Positions 1 to 9,500 of a stretch of 64,000 bases of DNA are shown here, piece by piece. The position numbers and the translations under genes were made by a program. Source of the DNA: Norana najaformis. Its lineage: Eukaryota > Annelida > Clitellata > Crassiclitellata > Hormogastridae. The stretch lies in assembly GCA_964023275.1 (NCBI GenBank), contig OZ029913.1, positions 57,963,358-58,027,357 of the forward strand. The letters are read 5' to 3'. Numbering within the stretch: the first letter of the stretch is position 1; each line of letters begins with the position of its first letter. The notes under the pieces were generated by a model. It did no database searches. It saw nothing but the letters and a program-made list of their open reading frames with translations, and had not been told where the DNA came from.

Positions 1-36
1 AGGCCATACGTTCGCTATATAAAACCATGTACACTT
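1..36 (+). mobile_element. SINE-1 3' end fragment
   Basis: The first bases match the 3' end of the SINE-1 family seen in full near 7210-7428: 'ggccatacg' followed by 'tcgctatataaaacc' and a start of the ACATTT-type tail. The element is cut by the window edge, so only its tail is visible. Confidence 0.6.
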
Positions 37-81
37 TGATTTGCACGGTGTAATGTTATTTAATTTTTTTACAGCATTTTC

Positions 82-494
82 TATGTATGTTTGTTTTTTG
101 TTTTGTTTGTTGTATGTTTGTTTTTTGTTTTGTTTGTTGTATGTTTGTTTTTTGTTTTGTTTGTTTTTTGTTTTGTTTGTTGTATGTTTGTTTTTTGTTT
201 TGTTTGTTGTATGTTTGTTTTTTGTTTTGTTTGTTGTATGTTTGTTTTTTGTTTTGTTTGTTGTATGTTTGTTTTTTGTTTTGTTTGTTGTATGTTTGTT
301 TTTTGTTTTGTTTGTTTTTTGTTTTGTTTTTTGTATGTTTGTTTGTTGTATGTTTGTTTTTTGTTTTGTTTGTTGTATGTTTGTTTTTTGTTTTGTTTGT
401 TGTATGTTTGTATTTTGTTTTGTTTGTTGTATGTTTGTTTTTTGTTTTGTTTGTTGTATGTTTGTTTTTTGTTTTGTTTGTTGTATGTTTGTTT
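82..494. repeat. 27-bp T/G-rich minisatellite
   Basis: About 15 tandem copies of a 27-bp unit made of TGTTTG, TTTTTTG and TTTTG blocks, with a few 16-bp shortened units in the middle. Because 27 is divisible by three, several frames stay open and give repetitive peptides. This is a by-product of the period, not a gene. Confidence 0.95.
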
Positions 495-573
495 GATGGT
501 GTCTAGGACTTGGATTTTAAAGAATTCTTTAGTTACTGAAGTCACCTCAATTGGACCCAAAATGGTTTTTCTC

Positions 574-760
574 TGTAATTGTAATCGTAATCAAAAACTT
601 ATAAAGTGCCACTCCAAGAGAAAACTCAGGGGCGCTCCCGGCTCGTTGTCCCATAACTGGTGGGGAATAATACGGTCTTCAAAAGGCTTGTGGAAGAGAT
701 GGGGAGAGAGATAGGAATTCCCGCCAAAGGTCACCAGACAGGTCGTTCCATTTTCTTTAT
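574..760 (-). mobile_element. LINE 3'-end relic (GTAATC tail)
   Basis: It begins with 'gtaattgtaatcgtaatc' and continues with 'ggggaataatacggtcttca'. The same order is seen at 51465-51620 (-) and, reversed, at 27225-27385. In the - sense it encodes the end of a LINE ORF, including LKTVLF-type residues, followed by a hexamer tail. It is truncated and non-coding. Confidence 0.7.
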
Positions 761-925
761 TTCCTTTATTGCACTTATTACGTGCAGAAGGTCAGTAAGC
801 CTGAATCTGATGCTTGAGACAACTGTCAAAGTACAGGGTCATTACGGAGTCCATTCAGCAGAGTCAAACCTACAGTTGTCGGATAACACTGCTGTGCACT
901 GTCAAATAGATCACCATGCTGGGCA
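761..925 (-). mobile_element. tRNA-derived SINE relic
   Basis: It is similar to 13935-14135: a 'ggtcattac-ggagtcca' block followed by a 'ttg-ggat-aca' block. In the - sense it has a tRNA-like head with a degraded B box (aggtttgactctg). Both copies are diverged. Confidence 0.5.
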
Positions 926-1010
926 ACAAACCACCAAGGCATAACACAGGGACATTGACCACAAAGTCAAACTCTAAAATCTCCCTGTACATCTGTTGAT
1001 TTGTTGACAG

Positions 1011-1191
1011 GCTGTCCGAGCAGGAGGAGGTGAGCCAGGAGCAGATGAGGCTTGTGTCATCGTTACAGGTGCGTGCTCAGTGCCTGGAAGATGACAACAA
1101 CACGCTGAACCAGCGCATGGAAGCACTTTCAAAGCAGAAATACCACCTGGAAAAGGTGATGAAGGAGCTGCAGCTGGAAAAAGAGAAGGAG
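1011..1191 (+). CDS. coiled-coil protein, penultimate coding exon
   Basis: This is an internal exon preceded by 'ttgttgacag' and followed by the donor 'gtaatg'. The first base completes a codon split by the upstream intron; the exon ends in phase 0. The 60 residues are rich in E, K, Q and L with heptad spacing (LSEQEEVSQEQ, LQVRAQCLEDDN, MEALSKQKYHLEK), so a coiled coil is expected. The rest of the gene lies left of the window. I do not recognise the protein. Centrosomal, ciliary, Golgi and ankyrin-coiled-coil proteins all have ends like this. It is convergent with CFAP57. Confidence 0.8.
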
Positions 1192-1424
1192 GTAATGTTT
1201 CTTTTCGAGTGTGACTTCTGTATTTGAGTATTACGTAACTGAACATTTATATTGATCCCTCTGGGTTCCTACTTTTTGAAGGCACTTTTTGCTAGCCAGA
1301 CTAATGTTAAAGTTCATTAAGAACAAAAAAGTTCATCTCTAAGTATATAATGCTCAAAGAAATGGAAAAGTCACAACTAACGGGCGCTTTGGACACATGA
1401 AGAGCCTAACCAATGGAGTCCCAT

Positions 1425-1610
1425 CCAGGGTTTGTATTAATAATAATAAACTTCAAATTTCTAACATGCTACTTAAAAGCTAAGTGCAGGGCACCAACTA
1501 ATTCATGAGCACTGTGTTAAGTCAGTGGGGTTGTCCAAAGATGTCATGTGAAGAGCCAAGTCCGGTTGCTAGAAGACCAAGAGAGAAGGGGATGAGATGA
1601 TTGGGTGGGT
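1425..1610 (-). mobile_element. LINE 3'-end relic in intron of the coiled-coil gene
   Basis: It shares 'ctacttaaaagctaagtgca' and 'gtcagtggggttgt' with 24207-24365, with the tail-proximal end at the left. It is a diverged, 5'-truncated copy lying between the two exons. Confidence 0.65.
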
Positions 1611-1762
1611 TTATTTAAGCTGAGAGAAGTGGGAAGGGTAGACATTTGACGTCGCGTTCAGAGTTCCTGTTATGTGTTGCACTGAAGACGAGGAAATACG
1701 ACGGCTGAATGCAGCATTCACAGCACAAGAAGAAAACTGAAATAATCTGATCTGCTTTGCAG

Positions 1763-1930
1763 GATATCTACCGACTCATATCAACGTCTGCACCAGATGC
1801 CAAAGTGACAATCAACAGCGTTAACACAACAGGAGCCGACGAACAGGAGCTCCTTGAGACACTACTGAGGAGTCGGAGTGGAGCAGCTGCAGACGGGGGA
1901 AGGTCCGTCTTGAAAGACCTCAGCGATTGA
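1763..1930 (+). CDS. coiled-coil protein, last coding exon
   Basis: The acceptor is 'ctgctttgcag'. The exon is in phase with 1011-1191 and gives 55 residues from DIYRLISTSAPDAK to VLKDLSD and a TGA stop. The heptad pattern fades and the tail is Ser/Gly/Ala-rich, as is common at the C-terminus of long coiled-coil proteins. No known domain is visible. The clean splice phase and the shift to non-coding composition after 1930 support it as a real terminal exon. Confidence 0.8.
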   Translation, partial: DIYRLISTSAPDAKVTINSVNTTGADEQELLETLLRSRSGAAADGGRSVLKDLSD

Positions 1931-2927
1931 GAGGAACTCATAGATGCTGCCAGTCTTTCCCAGATTCTGCTGATTCTTTTAGTTTCAGAATGGCAAACGC
2001 AGTTCTAATGTTCTAACAGAAAATCATTATTCACTTCCTTTTTTAGCAAAAGGAATTTGAGTGGAAATTGTTATGGGTTGTGTTTTTTGATGGAAATCTG
2101 TCCGAATCTTTAAAATTCTAATTTAAGTAAGTTGTTTGTGAATTTTAACTGTGAAATATAAAGTTTAAACTGTTTTAAATCGTCCAACCAGAGGTTTAGA
2201 ATAGACCATCATTTTGCACAAAAGACCCTTGTATTTAAAACAATGTAATCATTGCTGGGTTAGATCATGATGTCTAGCCAAAATCGATCAAAACCTCCAT
2301 CTTTTGTGGTTTGTCGTTTTGCTGTTGATCATTTTCAGCGTAGTTGCATAGGCTTGGATAAGACGCCGCTTATTTCGTTGACTGCTTGACATAGGCTGTT
2401 TGGAACAGACTTTTCTGAAGTGGCCATTTTCTATTTCCAATATTTTGGCTGTGACACATGCCTTTTTCTGTGTTATTTATAAATAATTTATTGCTGTTAT
2501 TTGTCCAGTTTTAATAATATATTAGTAATTGTCATGACATAAACCATAACTTGTTGAGATTTTTGAAGAATGTGGCCAAGCAAAAGTGTCCAGCCGTTGG
2601 ACACGTGAATAGTAAGTTATCCAGTCCGCTAGCATGATTCGCTGATTTGAGCAGTAATATTAGGTAATAGCTTATTTATCAATCCTGTTGGAGTGCTGGC
2701 TGCTCGAGTCCAATTCTGAGTTTTTGTGATTGATTTATTTATTTGCTTTACATTTAGTTCCTTTTTTATGTAGCACCTTTAATTCTGATGCATCAATTGA
2801 TGGTATGAGGAAGCTAGCAAAGTTCTCGAGAGCAGCTACCAAATTTTGTGATATTTAGCACTTGGCTTCGTGTACTTGTGCATTTGCGGAAGAGTGATTT
2901 GGTGAACTAGTAGAAGTTCCAGTCTTT

Positions 2928-3022
2928 AAAGATGTCTTATGGCATCAACGGCCTTTGACGTTGCCCTTCTTTATCCGGGCTTGGGACTGGCACTACCCAA
3001 GTACGGCAGTGGAGGCGGCATT
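2928..3022 (-). mobile_element. element D, copy 1
   Basis: It contains 'cttatggcatcaa-ggcc', 'gcttgggactggcactaccc' and 'ggcagtgg', shared with copies at 12684-12790, 38420-38540 and 46380-46497. This copy is the most diverged. Strand is given so that the CTA-type run is the 3' tail. Confidence 0.65.
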
Positions 3023-3025
3023 CAG

Positions 3026-3170
3026 TTGCTGAACTGATAACTAGTTTAACGTATAATTGAACTGGTAACTAGTTTAAGGTATAATTGAACTGGTAACTAG
3101 TTTAAGGTATAGTTGAACTGGTAACTAGTTTAAGGTATAATTGAACTGGTAACTAGTTTAAGGGTATAGC
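3026..3170. repeat. 28-bp minisatellite
   Basis: About five tandem units containing 'gaactggtaactagtttaag'. The first unit has small changes and the last gains a base. Confidence 0.9.
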
Positions 3171-5618
3171 ATTGCTTAAATGGTAAATTCTGATGAAAAA
3201 TATACTGTGAATAAGATTTTCCCCTTTGTTGTTTCTGTCTAATCCTGCATCTCATGTAGCAGCATAACTGAAAGAAGTGCAGAATTTCCGAGATAAGTTA
3301 AGTATTGGTACTGATTTCTTTTTCAATCATCGGAAATAATTTCTTGCCATACGATGAGCAGAGCTGAAAGTTTTAAAAGCATGCAGTGACACTGCTGTTT
3401 TAAAAGCACATAATTACTCTGTCTTATTAAAAGCTTTCACTGTCACTTGACAGCTTTCCTATAATATCCCAAAACTCTGAAAGTCGTTTGTTTACCAAAG
3501 GGTGAGAGCACCCAAATGCAAGATGTGCCAGATTGCGTACAATGCATATACCCACGTGAGCCAATACTTCACATTATAGCATAACAAGTCTTTAAATAAT
3601 ATAAATTTGCAAATCCATGAACAGTGTTATTGCTTGTGTGATGGCATAGTGCTTGCATTCCACATCTATCCAGAGTATGAATACATGTTATGATTCACTT
3701 AGACCACACTGTACTCGAAGTATAGTTGGTGAATATTTGGAGCCAGCCCAGAATACTCGAGCGTATAGCATTGATGCTATAGCTATCAGTTTGGTAGCCT
3801 GTGGGTGTGTTTGTTAACGATTTGTGTCAGAACTGAATCATGCAACAAATTGGTCTGGGAAGTGCATTTGGAAAGTGCAGTTTTAGCGGGAGGATGATAT
3901 GCAAATGCGTTCTTTTGCAAGAGATATTCACATTCTGTTCACATCCTCATTCACGTGTCATTCCGTCTTGTTTAAAGTAGTATTAATTCGTTTATAAGTT
4001 ATGCTTTCATTTGAAGGAAAATCCTTTAAATCCTTTTCTGTTCTCTGAGTTGGTAAACCTTCGGTTAATAGTATTTCTAATCTGAATTTGGTTGCATGCA
4101 TTGTTATTAACTGTTCAGTAGCATAAGGTGTATGATAGAGACATTAAAGCTTGTTAGATGGTGTTTGGGTTTAGTAAATTTCATTTGTTTTATTACTGAA
4201 ACTGATAAAAGTAAATTAAAGACAAAGCTGTTATTTATTTCTGCAAAGATCATCAAAGTTTGAATTGTAGAACTTGAAATTGTTGCTTTTTACATCCAGT
4301 TGTTCCTGGAACTGAGGCCGGATCTGAAAAAATGAGATTTATTTTAAATCTTCAGCAAACAGCTGCATTAACAAAACTGAAGAGAGGGGCCACTCAAAAC
4401 CGAGATTTAGAAGCATTTTAATGATGTTTAATCATTTCATCAAACTATGGTCGCTTGATTCACCTAATAAACAGTTAGAGCTTTGGTGTCCAGTGTAAAA
4501 CTTTTTTCCAGACTACTGGTAAGCAATTTTTTTCTTATTCAAGTCTTTACTCTCTTTGATAATGATCTGCGGTGCTGTTAATGGATTTCAAATTAAAAGG
4601 TTTATGCTAATTATGAGATTAACTTATATTCAGATTCACAATGAGTATTTGTTTTGACATTGATTGCAGCAAAGAATTTCAAGTAGATGAGTGCTTGAAC
4701 TAGTGAACTAGCATGGGACACAGTGGTTACTGTGCTCTTGAAAACTGTTGGCAACGTGAGAGGAATTCTATACTTGAAAACTACTGTAGTCTCCCTGTTA
4801 CAAATATTTTACATTGCTTTTCAGTGATTTTTCTATATTGTTAATATTTGCGTGATTTAAACCAAAATGAATGATAAACATAATTGAACTTAGTATTTAT
4901 GTTACGTTATGTCTCTGTGAAATGTTTATATGCTTTACTAGGAATGCTTCTGACAACTGCTGAAAAAGGCGCATATTAAACAAATGAGAAATTGTATATC
5001 TTTGGAGGTTTTAGGAGGTGCTGTACACTGTGGGAATATATGAAACTGTAATATAGATACAAATGGCATTGTGCTGCTTTCAACTTAATCTGACTCAATC
5101 ATAACCTTAATGACTTTTGTTGATTTGATGCTTATGAAAGTGCTGGTTCTCTTTCAGCGGAACTGTATTGGGAGCAGAAGTTATGGAGTGTTTAATGTTG
5201 CACTTAAAATCAGTAATGAAATCTCTAGTATAAATGAAATTAAAGATATTGCTTCGTGAAACATGTTATAAATTTATTACTAGTTTTAGTGTCTTGTCTT
5301 TTTGTTTCTTAAGTTTTCTGTTACTTTACAAATAATTGTTCAGCTTCCACAGTTGGCCTCCTGGCGATGAGTTTTTCTTAAATCTGCATCATGGTTATTT
5401 CTGGTAAATGGGAAACAGTCGGCTGTTTAATTGGTGCGTCTTTATTGTCAAAGCACGTCGTTTAGAATATCAGAGATTGACGTGAATTTATTATTAGTGA
5501 AGAATGTTTACCGTAACTGCATGTCATGACGTATATCATTTGTTGTTTATGATTTATCTGCATGTTAACTACTTGTCAGTTTACAACTGTGTAGTTTATT
5601 CAAGGCAAAAATGAGTTT

Positions 5619-5624
5619 AATAAA
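5619..5624 (+). promoter_or_regulatory. candidate distal polyadenylation signal
   Basis: AATAAA lies in 'gtttaataaaatatt' in the AT-rich region after the coiled-coil gene. Another candidate is near 4466. Which one is used, if either, needs transcript data. Confidence 0.25.
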
Positions 5625-5873
5625 ATATTTGAATATTTCAAACTTAGCAGAAGGTCCATTGTTCTTGGATAGTTAAAATGCCAGATTAAGTATTTAACGA
5701 GTAATTAAGCAAATATTGGAAATGGATGTTTGAATTAGTGTTTGAATAAATGACTGACTAACTGATTACTGAACTAACTACTAGTAGTGGCTCATGATAG
5801 AATTAATACTTCTTGAAATTAACGATTCCATAGCAACAGCTTGGACAAGCTGCAGATTCAGGGAATAATCCAA

Positions 5874-5879
5874 TTTATT
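5874..5879 (-). promoter_or_regulatory. CFAP57: candidate CFAP57 polyadenylation signal
   Basis: AATAAA on the - strand, about 380 bases after the CFAP57 stop codon. It is the first good signal in that direction and implies a short 3' UTR that includes the LINE relic at 5930-6035. Confidence 0.4.
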
Positions 5880-5929
5880 TTAAATTTAAACCAGAAACTT
5901 AAACCCTTTGCACTTCCGTCTACAGTTAG

Positions 5930-6035
5930 CTTGTTCCTGCCATTTCTCATGAACAGGTCTCTTGCCTCTGCCTCCTTGATATTTCGGCAGCCTTTGATAT
6001 CATCAATTACAACATCCTCCAAAACCTAGTTTGGT
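5930..6035 (+). pseudogene. LINE reverse transcriptase motif A relic
   Basis: In the + sense from about 5957 the translation runs VSCLCLLDISAAFDIINYN. This matches the catalytic A motif of non-LTR reverse transcriptases (LLDLSAAFDTIDH-type, with the metal-binding Asp). The flanks degenerate quickly, with a frameshift just upstream and no downstream motifs. It is antisense to the presumed CFAP57 3' UTR. Confidence 0.65.
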
Positions 6036-6256
6036 TTTTACTGACACTGCTTTTCTCTAAATACAATCCTATCTCTCTTCCTACTCTTTCTCCGTTAAAA
6101 CATAGAAGCCTCATTCTAATCATGCCCTCACACTTGCAGAGTTCAATGAGACTTCTTGTTACAAGACAGTGTAAAATGTTAGGAAAATTCTTTTCTTTCA
6201 CAACAAATCAAAACATGAATTTCTGTCCAACAAGACAAAACAGTTCAACTGTCATT

Positions 6257-6580
6257 TTAAGTTTTTGTTGCAAGAGGAGGAAGTGAGTGGTCGGGCGTCC
6301 CCCGCATATTTAGAATTGTCTTCTTCAGCTCACAGACTTCGTTTCGGAGTTGTAGGATCTCCTGCTTCTGTAGGTTGACTACTTTCTTTGTCTCCGACAG
6401 TTCGCGAGCCAGCTGGGCATTCTTTGTGCCGTCAGAGAGTTTCTGAATGACCTCGGCTGTGCTCATGTTGTTGTTCTTACGATGCATTCCGAGTGCACTT
6501 TCAAGTCCGAGCGCATTAATGCGGCATCCCTTGAGCTCACGCCTCAATTCACTGATCTCACGTATCAACAACACATTCTC
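6257..6580 (-). CDS. CFAP57: CFAP57 coding exon 18 (last)
   Basis: 107 codons plus a TAA stop. Acceptor 'tttgcctgtag'. It begins [18 protein letters not shown], which is conserved in the family, and ends in a less conserved tail (...SLPPLATKT). Confidence 0.93.
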   Translation of the reverse strand, partial: ENVLLIREISELRRELKGCRINALGLESALGMHRKNNNMSTAEVIQKLSDGTKNAQLARELSETKKVVNLQKQEILQLRNEVCELKKTILNMRGTPDHSLPPLATKT

Positions 6581-9500
6581 CTACAGGCAAACCATCTCTG
6601 ATATAATCACTGTCGACATCTTGTCTGTATCATGTATGTATGTGTGTCTGTGTGTATGCATGTTGTTTGATCATGAAAGTTACGCACTATATTGTAAAGT
6701 AAACATGGCCCATGTAAAGTATTTGATGTTATAGGGACTACCTTGTTTAGGGGTTCAAATGACCCTTTAGGTTTGTCCCACTTATGTCTCAACAGTAACG
6801 TGAGTTTTTCCCATAAAATCTCCTGCAACTATCTCAATAAACGATTGATTCATTGATTGATTGATGTACAATGTATTGGTATATGCATATATATATATAT
6901 ACAGGCATAAAACATTTGTTGTCAGTCAGTGTCAGGATCATTTATTGTCAGTTACTGCCATGAGCATCTGGCATTAGTGCCAGGGTCACTTGTTGTGTGC
7001 CAGAATCATTTGCCACTAGGGTCAGTAAAACATGTTGGTTGGTGTTTACCTGCATAACACGGAGGTGATCGTGTTTCTGTGTCTCGGAATCTTTGCCCAG
7101 CTGCTTGCGTAATGTTGTGACGGTCGCTTCAAGGTGCTCCCTCTGGCGGCCAAGCTCACAGACAACATCGGCATCAAGTTCCGCCGCTTGGATCTATGAA
7201 ACCAAACAACCCAATGATATGTAAATGCGTCAGGAGCCCAGGTTCGCATCCCGGTCGTGGCTTATTTCAGAGATTTAAATATTGGGCTAGTATGGTCCGT
7301 GCACGGGGACCTTAAATGGCGTGGTGCCCATTCAAACGGGCAGTGGTGGTGAAGGATCTCACCCGATAAATTCATTGCTAAATGAGCAGGGTCGAGGCCA
7401 TACGGTCGCTATATAAAACCTATACATTAGATTAAAATATTAAAACGGCAGATGGAAATGAGTTCCCACATAATTATGACATGGCAAAGGAAATTGAAAT
7501 GCTTTTTATGTGGCCACTGTAATGTAATGTAATCCACTGCCATATTTCTTTGGTAAATTGTGAAATTGACAATTTCTCTCAGTTGTGCAAACTGTTACGA
7601 AAGGCATTTCATCCGATTGGATTCGTTTTTCCTTCTACTGAAAGATCTCTTCAATCCCGGATATAATGTAACTTAAAATAAATCTCTTGTTTCTCAGCAC
7701 CACAAAAAAGTTGTCAGGGAGACCAGCTTATACACTGGTGCTATATCAAATCAAGTCTGCAACAGCCGGGTGTTGTTAGTTTTGGTGCCAGGTCAAAGTC
7801 CAGGTTGTCAAGCTTTGGGGACAGCGTGTTGCTAAAGTGGAAGGCGATTATGAAGGCAGTGGTGGTCACAGGATACTTCGTGCAGAAGCAGGACAAGATG
7901 ATATCGTTGTGGACTTCAATGAAATGCTGTGTAAATGTCTGCATACACCAGACCCTCCTCGTAATGCATTTCATTATGGCACAAATTCTCATGTAACAAG
8001 GTTCGAACATGGATCTCAAATCGAACTCGGCTTTAGAAAGCGACCCCATAAAGCAACTCGTTATATAAGGCAGTGCCTGATATGGCTCTCAAAGGAAGTG
8101 TTATAAGAAGGCTCCAGCATACATAATCTAATCTAATCTAAAGAATTCTGTATTGCCGTCATCACAATGCCCAAGACATCAGTCGATGGTTGCCTTATGC
8201 ATCCTAAAGTGTGATATATTACCAGACAATCATTGGTGCTACTCACAATGTCTTTTTCTGTGACATGCTTTCTATGCATGGCAATAATATCTTCCTTGAG
8301 CAGTTTTGGCTCTTGGATGAGTCCTGCGCAGTGGTGAATGTCATTCTTTATACGCTGTATCACAACGTCTCGATCACGAATCTAGAAAAGATGTAAGCTA
8401 GAAGTAAGGTAAAGAAAGGTAATCCTCCTTTCATTACAGGCCACTTCCAGCAAAACTTGCTATTAAGACACACACATACACATATACATACAAACAATCA
8501 TGACCATGCATTAACGATCCAGTAATGAATAACTATAGTAACAGTATAACAATAATAACAGTATAATAATAGTAACAGTACAACAACAGTAACAGCATAA
8601 CAATAGTAATAATATAACAATAGTAAAAGCATAACAACAGTTACAATTGATAACAGCATTACAGCAAACAAAAGTGCCATAATCATAATAAGAACAGGAA
8701 GAGGAAGAAGAGCATGCCCTCAAGCTAACCCTCAAGGAGCAGCCATGGGTATGAAGCGTTAGCGACTTCATTTTCTTAGCCCTGACATAAAAATGCAGGT
8801 AGCCATTTGTCTCTCTCACCATCAGATCTTCTCACCAACACTACAGTTGATGTACTCATCTTAGCCCTGACATATAAATGCAGGTAGCCATTTGTCTCTC
8901 TCACCATCAGATCTTCTCACCAACACTACAGTTGATGTACTCATCTTAGCCCTGACATATAAATGCAGGTACCCATTTGTCTCTCTCACCATCAGATCTT
9001 CTCACCAACACTACAGTTGATGTACTCATCTTAGCCCTGACATATAAATGCAGGTACCCATTTGTCTCTCTCACCATCAGATCTTCTCACCAACACTACA
9101 GTTGATGTACTCATCTTAGCCCTGACATATAAATGCAGGTACCCATTTGTCTCTCTCACCATCAGATCTTCTCACCAACACTACAGTTGATGTACTCATC
9201 TTAGCCCTGACATATAAATGCAGGTACCCATTTGTCTCTCTCACCATCAGATCTTCTCACCAACACTACAGTTGATGTACTCATCTTAGCCCTGACATAT
9301 AAATGCAGGTACCCATTTGTCTCTCTCACCATCAGATCTTCTCACCAACACTACAGTTGATGTACTCATCTTAGCCCTGACATATAAATGCAGGTAGCCA
9401 TTTGTCTCTCTCACCATCAGATCTTCTCACCAACACTGTACAATTGATCTACTCATTTTACGGCTCAGGCTGCTATGGGGTGCTACTGAACAGAAATCTT

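Larger units (their letters stand above)
1931..5640 (+). other. long 3' UTR and/or intergenic DNA
   Basis: An AT-rich, largely unique stretch of about 3.7 kb follows the stop codon. It lacks the TE density of the rest of the window and has no ORF of note. It contains one element-D copy and one 28-bp array. A long 3' UTR is likely for part of it; how far it extends cannot be told from sequence. Confidence 0.5.

Noticed and set aside
41..714. Long overlapping ORFs on both strands rich in Cys/Phe/Leu or Asn/Lys/Gln
   Set aside because: They arise from a 27-bp tandem repeat whose period is divisible by three, so all frames stay open.
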